Of a stretch of 6,674 bases of DNA, positions 1 to 5,961 are shown piece by piece. Location: the NCBI GenBank assembly GCA_023456995.1, contig JAEWNU010000080.1, positions 1 through 6,674 of the forward strand, in the 5' to 3' direction. The position numbers and the translations under genes are program-made. Position 1 is the stretch's first letter; each line of letters begins with the position of its first letter. The DNA is from Bacillota bacterium. GTDB taxonomy: Bacteria > Bacillota > Clostridia > Oscillospirales > Ruminococcaceae. A model generated the notes under the pieces. The model did not search any database. It worked only from the letters and a program-made list of their open reading frames with translations, and had not been told where the DNA came from.

Positions 1-488
1 ACCATCAATTTTTGGCGCGAGGTTGCCACCGATTGTATCGGATATGGCCCCAACGCCTCAGCACTGATGCCCAACGCTTTGCAGACTTCCTGAGCCGCTG
101 GGTTCTTATCCGAAAAAGTTGGTAAAAACTGCGCAACGGCGACATCAATCTCCTCGCCCCGCCGCGTCCATTCGACACTAACCATACCCAACTGGGTTTC
201 AAACCGTATGGGGCTCTTTTTGGCCATACCCTTTCGCACTAGTACCGTCGCACAGCCAATGGTGGCGTGCACACACATGCCCATCTCATGAAAGGGTACA
301 AAATAGCGCAGCTTAAAATCGCATTCAGGGTCAGCAGGCGGGCAAACAAAGGCTGTTTCCTGCATGAATGCTTTAGACATAGCCTGCATTTCTTCTGTTG
401 AATAATGTTCTGCACCCAGAACCACCGGGCAGGGATTGCCGCCCCCCTGTTCATAAGAGAATACCACCGTATGCACCACATCGACCAC
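1..488 (-). CDS. PhzF-family isomerase/epimerase, N-terminal part (cut by window edge)
   Basis: An open frame of 162 codons runs from a GTG at 488 to the left edge with no stop. GTG is chosen because AAAGGGG lies 8 nt upstream; there is no ATG between the upstream in-frame stop and this point. Motifs fit the PhzF family (diaminopimelate-epimerase-like fold, two similar halves, usually 260-300 residues): a GGGNPCPVV block at 15-23, MQETAFV at 42-48 with the family's catalytic Glu at 44, LRYFVP at 60-65, and MCVHATIG at 71-78 where most members have CGHAT. About the first half of the protein is present. Family members isomerise or epimerise small acids, as in phenazine synthesis, but most are uncharacterised and the substrate here cannot be inferred. 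The gene is transcribed away from the pfl unit and has its own promoter. Family assignment is firm; function is not. Confidence 0.85.
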   Translation of the reverse strand, partial: MVDVVHTVVFSYEQGGGNPCPVVLGAEHYSTEEMQAMSKAFMQETAFVCPPADPECDFKLRYFVPFHEMGMCVHATIGCATVLVRKGMAKKSPIRFETQLGMVSVEWTRRGEEIDVAVAQFLPTFSDKNPAAQEVCKALGISAEALGPYPIQSVATSRQKLM

Positions 489-496
489 AAAAACAA

Positions 497-503
497 CCCC
501 TTT
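497..503 (-). promoter_or_regulatory. Ribosome binding site that decides the GTG start of the PhzF-like gene
   Basis: The minus strand reads AAAGGGG here, 8 nt before the GTG at 488. No ATG start is available in this frame, so this site supports a GTG start. Confidence 0.7.
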
Positions 504-562
504 TATAATAGTTATGCCCAAAATTACATGTCTGGCGGCTGCCTGACGTATTTTTTAATAAG

Positions 563-591
563 ATAGTACCATCTACGTTTTGGGCTGTCAA
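563..591 (-). promoter_or_regulatory. Sigma-A promoter for the PhzF-like gene
   Basis: On the minus strand a perfect -35 TTGACA (591-586) is followed by a 17-nt spacer and a -10 TACTAT (568-563). TG stands one base before the -10, giving an extended -10. Transcription would begin near 556, leaving a leader of about 68 nt before the GTG at 488. Confidence 0.7.
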
Positions 592-793
592 TCTGACCAC
601 CGGAAACTTACCGTATCAAGCGTTCGATCCCCCTAAAGTCCAACGCCTTCGGAGGGCAGTCATACTGCATCTGAAATTTACAAGCGATCGATTCCAACAA
701 AATAGTTGTTATACCAATAACTTCGTCCGACTTTTATGCAGCATACCCTAAATTTCAACGTATGACAACCAAAAGGATAGCAAGAAGTGTTAA
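592..793. other. Divergent intergenic region with a short imperfect repeat
   Basis: Together with its flanking promoters this makes a gene-free stretch of over 300 nt between the PhzF-like gene and the pfl leader. I see no coding frame and no known RNA. The only structure noted is a 15-nt imperfect direct repeat, CAAGCG(T/A)TCGAT(C/T)CC, at 617-631 and 681-695 (13 of 15 identical, 64 nt apart). It might be a regulator site or chance. Confidence 0.4.
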
Positions 794-822
794 TTGACAA
801 AAAATAAGCATCATGTTAAGAT
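794..822 (+). promoter_or_regulatory. Sigma-A promoter of the pflA-pflB unit
   Basis: A perfect -35 TTGACA (794-799), a 17-nt spacer and a -10 TAAGAT (817-822) with an extended -10 TG at 814-815. The start point is predicted at about A829, three bases before the first paired base of the riboswitch. This is the geometry expected for a leader that begins with an aptamer. Confidence 0.8.
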
Positions 823-831
823 TTGACCACA

Positions 832-903
832 GATTATATTACTGACGGAAAAAGTGGATATAACCACATGAAATATAATCATTGAAGCCGACCGTCTGGG
901 CAA
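832..903 (+). promoter_or_regulatory. ZTP (pfl motif) riboswitch aptamer
   Basis: Parts appear in the family's order. P1 pairs GATTATATT (832-840) with AATATAATC (872-880), nine perfect pairs. The next element is ACTGACGGA (841-849), matching the family's conserved ACUGGCGG-like strand. P2 pairs GTGG (854-857) with CCAC (864-867). After a short linker comes the 3' domain GCCGACCGTCTGGGCA (887-902), nearly the family's GCCGACCGCCUGGGCA. The pseudoknot GACGG (844-848) with CCGTC (892-896) is fully paired, and the A-T pair at 845/895 replaces the usual G-C, a compensated change. ZTP riboswitches bind AICAR 5'-mono/triphosphate and turn on one-carbon and purine genes; here the downstream genes are pflA and pflB. 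The stretch after P2 (ATGA) is a weaker match than the rest. The assignment comes from remembered consensus, not a model search. Confidence 0.87.
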
Positions 904-930
904 TTTACGCCCAGATTGCCGGCTTTTTCT
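886..930 (+). terminator. Riboswitch-controlled intrinsic terminator in the pflA leader
   Basis: The outer stem AGCCG (886-890)/CGGCT (920-924) and the inner stem TCTGGGC (895-901)/GCCCAGA (909-915) enclose a 7-nt loop and are followed at once by TTTTTCT. A 4-by-4 internal region (891-894/916-919) pairs poorly. The 5' arm includes the pseudoknot bases 895-896 and the conserved TGGGC, so the ligand-bound fold and the terminator cannot both form. This predicts an on-switch: ligand bound means read-through into pflA. Confidence 0.85.
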
Positions 931-950
931 ATTGCCTAAAATCAGAAAGT

Positions 951-956
951 GGTGAG
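951..956 (+). promoter_or_regulatory. Ribosome binding site that decides the pflA start
   Basis: GGTGAG ends 3 nt before the ATG at 960. It matches the GGTGA part of the full Shine-Dalgarno complement AAGGAGGTGA, so the short gap is normal. It supports a start at 960, after the terminator, not the in-frame TTG at 882, which lies inside the riboswitch. Confidence 0.65.
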
Positions 957-959
957 AAT

Positions 960-1721
960 ATGCTAACGGGTAGAATCCACTCTATCGAAACCATGGGGCT
1001 TGTGGATGGTCCCGGCATTCGAACGGTGCTGTTTTTCCAGGGATGCCGACTGCGGTGCCAATATTGCCACAATCCGGATACCTGGCAAATGGATTCAGGC
1101 AAAGAAATGGAAGTCCAGCAGCTTGTGAAACTGCTCAAACGCTACCGCCCTTACTACGGCGGAACAGGCGGTGTCACCTGCTCGGGTGGTGAGCCATTGT
1201 TGCAAGCGGAATTTTTGACAGCGTTGTTTCGTGCCTGCAAACAAGAAAACATCTCCACCTGTCTGGATACTGCCGGTTACGGTGACGGCAACTATGGCGC
1301 GCTGTTAACTTATACCGACCTCGTTATTTTTGATGTTAAGCACCACCATCCTGAGGGCTACGCCGCGCTGACCGGTGGCAATATTGCGATTCCAAACGCC
1401 TTTCTAAAGGCCGTGGTCGATAGCGGCACACCTCTTTGGGTTCGCCATGTCGTTGTGCCGGGTCTGACCGACTCCGTAGCGCATATCCAAGCGCTTGGGC
1501 AATATCTACACGGTATATCCAACATCCAAAAAGTCGAGCTGCTCCCTTATCACACCCTCGGCAACCATAAATATGCTCAGATGGGCTTTAGATGTCCATT
1601 GCAGGGCACTAGCCCCATGGACAAGAGCCAAACACAAAAGCTACAGCAAATGTTAAGCGAAACCATTTTTACCGAGAAAGGAACCAAACATGATGACCAA
1701 TTCTGCATGGCAGGCCTTTAA
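960..1721 (+). CDS. pflA: Pyruvate formate-lyase activating enzyme (radical SAM)
   Basis: This 253-residue enzyme uses S-adenosylmethionine and a 4Fe-4S cluster to abstract hydrogen from a glycine of pyruvate formate-lyase, creating its glycyl radical under anaerobic conditions. The cluster motif CRLRCQYC places Cys at 29, 33 and 36, the same numbers as in the E. coli enzyme from memory. Other matches are VDGPGIR (15-21), SGGEP (75-79, SAM binding), CLDTAG (101-106), FDVK (124-127) and VELLPYH near the end. E. coli PflA is 246 residues, so the length fits. The frame is open back to TTG 882, but that would code through the riboswitch and terminator. The last 32 nt overlap pflB, which adds a short non-conserved tail. 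The order activase-then-lyase is the reverse of E. coli. Confidence 0.95.
   Translation: MLTGRIHSIETMGLVDGPGIRTVLFFQGCRLRCQYCHNPDTWQMDSGKEMEVQQLVKLLKRYRPYYGGTGGVTCSGGEPLLQAEFLTALFRACKQENISTCLDTAGYGDGNYGALLTYTDLVIFDVKHHHPEGYAALTGGNIAIPNAFLKAVVDSGTPLWVRHVVVPGLTDSVAHIQALGQYLHGISNIQKVELLPYHTLGNHKYAQMGFRCPLQGTSPMDKSQTQKLQQMLSETIFTEKGTKHDDQFCMAGL
1677..1682 (+). promoter_or_regulatory. Ribosome binding site of pflB inside the end of pflA
   Basis: AAAGGA lies 7 nt before the ATG at 1690 and within the pflA coding region. It supports initiation at 1690 and coupled translation. A second ATG follows directly at 1693. Confidence 0.65.
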
Positions 1722-3924
1722 CGAAGGACTTTGGACGGACGAAATCGACGTACGAAACTTTATTCAGAAAAATTATACGCTTTACGAGGGGGATGATGCG
1801 TTTTTAGCAGGCCCCACCGAGAAAACCCAAGCCGTTTGGGAAAAATGCCACGAGTTGATTGTGAAGGAAATAAAAAAAGGCATTTTGGACGTTGAGACCA
1901 AAACCATCTCCGGCATCGATAATTTTGCGCCCGGTTACATCGATAGAGACAACGAGGTGATTGTCGGCCTTCAAACCGACGCGCCCTTAAAGCGGATTGT
2001 CAACCTCTACGGCGGCCTAAAGATGGCGACCAGCGCGCTGGCACAGTACGGTTATGAACTTGACCCCACGGTCGAGCAGGACTTTCATTCCTACCGCAAA
2101 ACGCATAACGAAGGGGTTTTTGATGCTTATCCAGAACGGACAAAGGTCGCGCGGCACGTGGGTCTGCTCACCGGCCTTCCCGACGCCTACGGCCGTGGTC
2201 GCGTCATCGGTGATTATCGACGTGTACCGCTTTACGGCATCGATTTTCTGATTGAACAGCGTAAGAAAGACCTTACCGCCTTCGACGGTCCAATGACCGA
2301 CGAGCGTATCCGCACCCGCGAAGAAATCAGCATGCAGATACGTGCTTTAAACCAGATGAAGTCAATGGCCGCAAAATATGGTGTCGATATCAGCCGGCCG
2401 GCACAAAACGCACAGGAAGCTGTCCAGTCTCTATACATGGCTTATTTGGCAGGCGTCAAGGAAAATAATGGCGCGGCTACCTCGCTTGGCCGCACTTCAA
2501 CCTTCTTGGATATTTATATTGAGAGAGACTTAAAAAACGGCGTTCTTACCGAGCAGCAGGCGCAGGAGCTAATTGATCAGTTCATTATTAAGCTGCGGCT
2601 GGTGCGCCACTTGAGGACGCCGGAATATAACGAGCTGTTCGGCGGTGACCCCACCTGGATCACCGAAGCAATCGGTGGCGTTGGGATTAACGGCAGACCA
2701 CTGGTTACCAAAACGTCGATGCGCTATCTACATACACTGGCGAATCTTGGCACTGCCCCCGAGCCGAATATGACGGTACTCTGGAGCCGCGATCTGCCCC
2801 CCGCTTTTAAGGCCTATTGCACCAAGATGAGTATTGAAACCGATTCGATTCAGTATGAAAACGACGACATTATGCGTCCGGTTTACGGCGACGACTACGC
2901 GATTTCCTGCTGCGTTTCTGCCATGCGTGTGGGCAAGCAGACACAGTTCTTCGGCGCGAGAGCAAACATTGCAAAATCACTGCTCATGGCCATTAACGGC
3001 GGCGTGGACGAGCTGAAGAAAACGCCGGTTGTCCCGGGGATCGCACCGGTTGGCGAAGGTGTTCTTGATTATAACGAAGTGATGGACCGTTACAAAAAAG
3101 TGCTTGATTATGTGGCGGAGCTTTATGTGGACACCATTAACATCATTCACTACATGCACGATAAATACGCCTACGAGGCCAGCCAGATGGCGTTGCACGA
3201 TATCACAGTCGAGCGATTGACTGCCTTTGGCATCGCGGGTATTTCGGTGGCGGCCGATTCACTTTCGGCCATTAAATACGCCAAGGTGACGCCCATTCGG
3301 GACGAGCATGGCATGACGGTCGATTTTCGGGTAGAGGGCGACTTCCCGAAATATGGCAATGATGATGACCGTGCGGATGACATCGCCGTTCATATTGTCA
3401 CATATTTCTCTAACGCGCTAAAAAAGCACCCGATTTATCGTCAGGCTAAGCACACACTGTCTGCATTGACCATCACGAGCAATGTCATGTATGGTAAAAA
3501 GACCGGCAGCACGCCCGACGGACGCAAATTTGGCGAACCGCTCGCCCCCGGCGCAAACCCCATGCACGGCCGCGACGAAAACGGTGCGCTTGCCTCCTTA
3601 AATTCGGTCGCGAAAATTCCGTATCGGGATATTTGTCAGGACGGCGTTTCAAACACCTTTTCCATCGTCCCAGAGGCACTTGGCAAGGATACCGCACAAC
3701 GCACCGAAAACCTTACGCATATTCTAGACGGCTATTTTGCACAGGGTGCCCACCATCTTAATGTCAACGTCATGAGCCGCGACATTTTGGTTGATGCGAT
3801 GAACAACCCTGATAAATACCCCACCCTGACCATCCGCGTTTCGGGCTATGCCGTCAACTTCAACCGCTTGACCCGCGAACAGCAGCAGGAAGTGATTATG
3901 CGAACCTTCCATGAGGCAGTTTAA
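1690..3924 (+). CDS. pflB: Pyruvate formate-lyase (formate C-acetyltransferase)
   Basis: This 744-residue cytoplasmic glycyl-radical enzyme converts pyruvate and CoA to acetyl-CoA and formate. It aligns end to end with my memory of E. coli PflB (760 residues). The N-terminus has [21 protein letters not shown]. The catalytic adjacent cysteines are Cys407-Cys408 in [10 protein letters not shown]. The radical site is Gly719 in the RVSGYA motif close to the C-terminus. Others include [49 protein letters not shown] and [10 protein letters not shown]. The shorter length comes from a trimmed N-terminus and small loops. No frameshift or missing catalytic residue is seen. It is translated from an overlap with pflA, so enzyme and activase are made together, and both sit behind the ZTP switch. 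The formate it makes can feed formyl-tetrahydrofolate synthesis. Confidence 0.97.
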   Translation: MMTNSAWQAFNEGLWTDEIDVRNFIQKNYTLYEGDDAFLAGPTEKTQAVWEKCHELIVKEIKKGILDVETKTISGIDNFAPGYIDRDNEVIVGLQTDAPLKRIVNLYGGLKMATSALAQYGYELDPTVEQDFHSYRKTHNEGVFDAYPERTKVARHVGLLTGLPDAYGRGRVIGDYRRVPLYGIDFLIEQRKKDLTAFDGPMTDERIRTREEISMQIRALNQMKSMAAKYGVDISRPAQNAQEAVQSLYMAYLAGVKENNGAATSLGRTSTFLDIYIERDLKNGVLTEQQAQELIDQFIIKLRLVRHLRTPEYNELFGGDPTWITEAIGGVGINGRPLVTKTSMRYLHTLANLGTAPEPNMTVLWSRDLPPAFKAYCTKMSIETDSIQYENDDIMRPVYGDDYAISCCVSAMRVGKQTQFFGARANIAKSLLMAINGGVDELKKTPVVPGIAPVGEGVLDYNEVMDRYKKVLDYVAELYVDTINIIHYMHDKYAYEASQMALHDITVERLTAFGIAGISVAADSLSAIKYAKVTPIRDEHGMTVDFRVEGDFPKYGNDDDRADDIAVHIVTYFSNALKKHPIYRQAKHTLSALTITSNVMYGKKTGSTPDGRKFGEPLAPGANPMHGRDENGALASLNSVAKIPYRDICQDGVSNTFSIVPEALGKDTAQRTENLTHILDGYFAQGAHHLNVNVMSRDILVDAMNNPDKYPTLTIRVSGYAVNFNRLTREQQQEVIMRTFHEAV

Positions 3925-3967
3925 ACATCACCCAGCAGCAATGACTTAGACATTACTGCCAAACGTC

Positions 3968-4005
3968 AAAGCCCCGGCTGGCGCTTGCACGTAGACCGGG
4001 GCTTT
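3968..4005. terminator. Hairpin between convergent pflB and cheX-like genes
   Basis: AAAGCCCCGG (3968-3977) and CCGGGGCTTT (3996-4005) form a perfect 10-bp stem with an 18-nt loop. The A and T ends of the stem give a short T run on either strand, so it may end transcription from both sides. The T run is only three bases on either strand, which is weak for an intrinsic terminator. It lies 44 nt after the pflB stop. Confidence 0.7.
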
Positions 4006-4098
4006 AAACCATAAATCCATTCTATTTTTACAAAAGAATAAAGTTAACCCTAAGAGCGTGAGGCCGTGTTTGACTTATGTAAAACCAGCAGCCGCATG

Positions 4099-4563
4099 CT
4101 AAGCTTGTTGCAATTGCTTATTAGAATTTAGGCGTATCTCCAGGCAAACATCCCCCGCCGGGGTTGAGATGCAACAATCGTTGCGCATCGCATATTCCTT
4201 GCTGTCATCGCCTTTTTTCAACTTGGGCGGACGAATGTCACAGACTAGATCTTCTCCTGCCAACATGGTAAGCACGTTACCGCTGATAATGTTTGATATC
4301 TCCGATATGGCCGATATGACAAAGTCATCCACCAGCTGCATCTCCATGCCGCTCATAATATTCACAATCTTCAATGAGGTCTCATGTGGGAAGCGGTAAA
4401 CAACCTCACCGACCAGATCGCCGACAATTTCAATTGAAATGTCCAGTTCTTCCTCGCACTTAAAACACTCAGCCGGGCGGTCGCTGATATCCGAAAGGTC
4501 CAGCATCAGCTCAAATACATTGCAAGTCGCCTGTAAAAACGGCACATAGCATTTAGTTTGCAT
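4099..4563 (-). CDS. CheX-like chemotaxis phosphatase domain protein
   Basis: A 154-residue protein is read from ATG 4563, which is preceded by AAAGGGGG 9 nt upstream; the frame stays open to 4623, but that extension lies within the upstream gene and has no ribosome site. The segment ISEISNIISGNVLTML (83-101) holds the E-x-x-N pair (Glu88, Asn91) and the following G-N of the CheX/CheC/FliY family, then the RPPKLKKGD turn. CheX removes phosphate from CheY-P, resetting chemotaxis signalling. About 150 residues is the usual CheX length. It overlaps the hemerythrin stop by 11 nt, so the two are probably co-translated. It is unusually rich in Cys (eight: 5, 14, 33, 36, 108, 130, 131, 140), including a CFKC pair. 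It may act on a response regulator other than CheY; no che genes are in the window. Confidence 0.8.
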   Translation of the reverse strand: MQTKCYVPFLQATCNVFELMLDLSDISDRPAECFKCEEELDISIEIVGDLVGEVVYRFPHETSLKIVNIMSGMEMQLVDDFVISAISEISNIISGNVLTMLAGEDLVCDIRPPKLKKGDDSKEYAMRNDCCISTPAGDVCLEIRLNSNKQLQQA

Positions 4564-4981
4564 TGCCGGATACCCCCTTTGCAATGGCATAGTCGGCAAT
4601 GCGCTGATCCTCAGCTGCCACATGGTTGATCAGCCAGGCCAAAAGCTTGCCCGCAAACTGCTGCATCAGCTTTTCATCATAGCCGCTGTGTTCATACTGA
4701 GCCGAAACCGCCAACACATAGGCGACCATATCATCATGCACTTTTTTGTGAGACTGATAACCAGGGTAGCCGATGCGCAGCTGATAGGCTTCTTCATCGT
4801 TGAAATGCTCGACCACATAGGCCTTCATAAATTCTAGTGTTTCATTGACGCGCAAAACTTTTTCTTCCCAAGCTGAGGGGGAACGCAGCGTTTTTACGAA
4901 CGATTCAACACGCTGAAACAGCTCCTTGTGCTGTGTATCCACAACGGGAACACCCAATGCATATTTGTCTTTCCAAAGCAC
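4553..4981 (-). CDS. Bacteriohemerythrin (di-iron oxygen-binding protein)
   Basis: The 142-residue single-domain protein starts at GTG 4981, with AAAGGA 9 nt upstream. All seven di-iron ligands of the hemerythrin family are present in the right spacing: His18 (DTQHKELF), His59 and Glu63 (HFNDEE), His78 and His82 (SHKKVH), His120 and Asp125 (NHVAAED). The family folds as a four-helix bundle binding oxygen at a non-haem di-iron site; in bacteria it serves oxygen sensing, delivery or scavenging, sometimes as the sensor part of chemoreceptors. There is no signal peptide or membrane segment, so it is cytoplasmic. It is the first gene of a two-gene unit with the CheX-like gene. This suggests oxygen-linked taxis or motility control, which is an inference from context. 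Confidence 0.93.
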   Translation of the reverse strand: MLWKDKYALGVPVVDTQHKELFQRVESFVKTLRSPSAWEEKVLRVNETLEFMKAYVVEHFNDEEAYQLRIGYPGYQSHKKVHDDMVAYVLAVSAQYEHSGYDEKLMQQFAGKLLAWLINHVAAEDQRIADYAIAKGVSGNAN

Positions 4982-4990
4982 GATATTCTA

Positions 4991-4996
4991 TCCTTT
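4991..4996 (-). promoter_or_regulatory. Ribosome binding site for the hemerythrin GTG start
   Basis: The minus strand reads AAAGGA, 9 nt before GTG 4981. No ATG competes nearby in frame. Confidence 0.65.
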
Positions 4997-5024
4997 CATA
5001 GCATATTATACTCCTATTCTATCA

Positions 5025-5053
5025 ATATCGGCGTGCACTGTAAATGCTATTTA
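5025..5053 (-). promoter_or_regulatory. Likely SigD/sigma-28 promoter for hemerythrin-cheX
   Basis: The minus strand carries GCCGATAT (5032-5025), the exact Bacillus SigD -10 element as I know it, and TAAA (5053-5050) 17 nt upstream. The usual gap is 14-16 nt, so the -35 is one base far. Transcription would start near 5018, about 37 nt before the GTG. SigD/FliA drives late flagellar and chemotaxis genes, which suits a CheX-containing unit. A TATAAT on the same strand (5010-5005) has no good -35 and is the alternative. Confidence 0.55.
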
Positions 5054-5109
5054 GACAATAGGTTTCAATGATCAACATTTTTCCTTTGTGTTTGCAGTTT
5101 CTGCACTGC

Positions 5110-5139
5110 TTGACTTTGAATGCTCTACAAAATTATTAT
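5110..5139 (+). promoter_or_regulatory. Sigma-A promoter for the thioredoxin-like gene
   Basis: A -35 TTGACT (5110-5115) and a -10 TATTAT (5134-5139) are separated by 18 nt. A start near 5146 would leave a leader of about 37 nt before GTG 5183. It diverges from the hemerythrin promoter. Confidence 0.6.
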
Positions 5140-5182
5140 GGATGTAAATACAGCACTATTTAATTATTAGGAAGGCGATTGT

Positions 5183-5524
5183 GTGAAAGCGATGGAAACA
5201 GTGTATACATTACCACAAATTGACACGTTAAAAAACGAGAATGAGATGATGCTGGTCTATTTTAGCAGCGAAAGTTGCGGCGTATGCAAAAGCATATTAC
5301 CAAGGTTATTGATGCTGTTGTTAAAATATCCGCATGTGAAAGCCGTTCGGGCTGAGCTCTCCGATGCGCCTGAGTTAGCGGCGGCCTGTGGTATTTTTAC
5401 CGTTCCTGCCCTGATATTGTTTGTGATGGGCAAAGAGTCCTTGCGTGAGGCTGGATTCATAAGCTTAGCCGAGCTAGAACAGGCTCTTTCAAAATACTCC
5501 GATTTGCTTTTCCAACGCCCTTGA
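5183..5524 (+). CDS. Thioredoxin-fold protein with CGVC active site
   Basis: The 113-residue protein starts at GTG 5183, because AGGAAGG (5169-5175) lies 7 nt upstream; ATG 5192 is the alternative but sits too far from it. Residues 23-36 give a beta strand followed by the redox motif SCGVCK (Cys32, Cys35). TVPAL (73-77) supplies the cis-proline at 75 that packs against the active site. The length equals that of a minimal thioredoxin. The site is CGVC rather than the classical CGPC, as in many thioredoxin-like proteins of Firmicutes, so its redox potential and partner are probably not those of housekeeping TrxA. There is no signal peptide or anchor, so it is cytoplasmic. Its stop lies inside the first arm and loop of a terminator, so it is probably transcribed alone. 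Confidence 0.85.
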   Translation: MKAMETVYTLPQIDTLKNENEMMLVYFSSESCGVCKSILPRLLMLLLKYPHVKAVRAELSDAPELAAACGIFTVPALILFVMGKESLREAGFISLAELEQALSKYSDLLFQRP

Positions 5525-5540
5525 TAACTCAGGGCGTTTT
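5514..5540 (+). terminator. Intrinsic terminator overlapping the end of the thioredoxin-like gene
   Basis: AACGCCCT (5514-5521) and AGGGCGTT (5531-5538) form a perfect 8-bp stem with a 9-nt loop, running into TTTT. The left arm codes for the last residues and the stop codon TGA sits in the loop, an economical arrangement. Confidence 0.85.
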
Positions 5541-5594
5541 AATGCCAATAAAACCACGCGGATACTGCTACCATAAAAGTTAAATCTAACTCGT

Positions 5595-5600
5595 AAAGGA
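5595..5600 (+). promoter_or_regulatory. Ribosome binding site that decides the start of the Cys-rich gene
   Basis: AAAGGA lies 8 nt before ATG 5609. The in-frame ATG at 5600 overlaps this site itself and has nothing suitable ahead of it, so 5609 is preferred. Confidence 0.65.
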
Positions 5601-5608
5601 TGAGCAAT

Positions 5609-5830
5609 ATGACCACACAGAAGCATTTTTGCACCTGCCAGGACACGGACTGTAAATTGAACCCCTGCAACCACAGCCTGGGCTGTGACCCTTGTGTACG
5701 TAAAAATTTAAAGGCTGGAGAAATTCCAGGCTGCTTTTTTCATTTAATTAAGGACGATCTATCCCAGCTTGACGATTTTACGTTGGAGGGCTTTGTCCAA
5801 TTTTACTTACAGAATAAATCTACCAAATAA
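5609..5830 (+). CDS. Small Cys-rich protein, probable metal-binding, DUF6485-like
   Basis: The 73-residue protein has seven cysteines (8, 10, 15, 20, 26, 29, 42) and His22, all in its first 45 residues. They are arranged as CxC, then CNH, GCDPC and a GEIPGCFF block. The GCDPC...EIPGCFF pattern resembles small uncharacterised proteins of Clostridia; from memory I compare it with DUF6485, but I could not check. The Cys pattern suggests one or two zinc sites or an iron-sulfur site. The last 25 or so residues look helical and acidic/hydrophobic. There is no signal peptide or membrane segment. It follows the thioredoxin-like gene on the same strand but behind a terminator, so it needs its own promoter; I see only a weak candidate, TGCTACCAT near 5566. 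Function unknown. Confidence 0.7.
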   Translation: MTTQKHFCTCQDTDCKLNPCNHSLGCDPCVRKNLKAGEIPGCFFHLIKDDLSQLDDFTLEGFVQFYLQNKSTK

Positions 5831-5840
5831 AGTCACGGTT

Positions 5841-5878
5841 AAGGCCGGGTCTGAATACGCTTTCAGTCTCAGCCTTTT
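5841..5878 (+). terminator. Intrinsic terminator after the Cys-rich gene
   Basis: AAGGC (5841-5845)/GCCTT (5872-5876) and CTGAA (5851-5855)/TTCAG (5862-5866) pair around a 6-nt loop, with a partly paired middle. The stem runs into TTTT (5875-5878). It begins 10 nt after the stop codon. Confidence 0.65.
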
Positions 5879-5948
5879 AGACTATATTCGCCTCAAATAA
5901 GCAGCAGAAAGCGGATGTAACATAACCGTAAAAGGGCAACATCGCACA

Positions 5949-5961
5949 ATTGTACGTTTTT
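5949..5961 (+). repeat. Direct repeat copy 1, upstream of gltS
   Basis: ATTGTACGTTTTT, identical to the copy at 6148-6160. Just downstream, similarity continues only loosely (TCGACGC here, CAGATGC there). Confidence 0.6.

Noticed and set aside
5..496. Two ATG-started minus-strand frames (5-202 and 239-496)
   Set aside because: They are out-of-frame readings of the PhzF-like gene; the motif-bearing frame is continuous from GTG 488 to the edge.
617..695. CAAGCG repeat pair as a defined operator
   Set aside because: Only 13 of 15 bases match, it is not palindromic as a pair, and it lies away from both promoters; kept only as a note on the intergenic region.
4021..4043. AT-rich inverted repeat ATTCT...AGAAT as a second terminator
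   Set aside because: The stem is only A-T rich with little GC, and the strong GC hairpin at 3968-4005 already explains this junction.
4564..4623. A longer start for the cheX-like gene at 4623
   Set aside because: It would add 20 residues coded by the hemerythrin gene in another frame, has no ribosome site, and AAAGGGGG precedes ATG 4563.
4169..4837. Plus-strand frames opposite the cheX-like and hemerythrin genes
   Set aside because: They lack ribosome sites and family motifs, while the minus-strand frames carry complete, correctly spaced ligands and motifs.
5005..5010. TATAAT on the minus strand as the main hemerythrin promoter
   Set aside because: The sequence 17 nt upstream (CGCCGA) is not a -35 and there is no extended -10; the SigD element fits better, though this stays a fallback.
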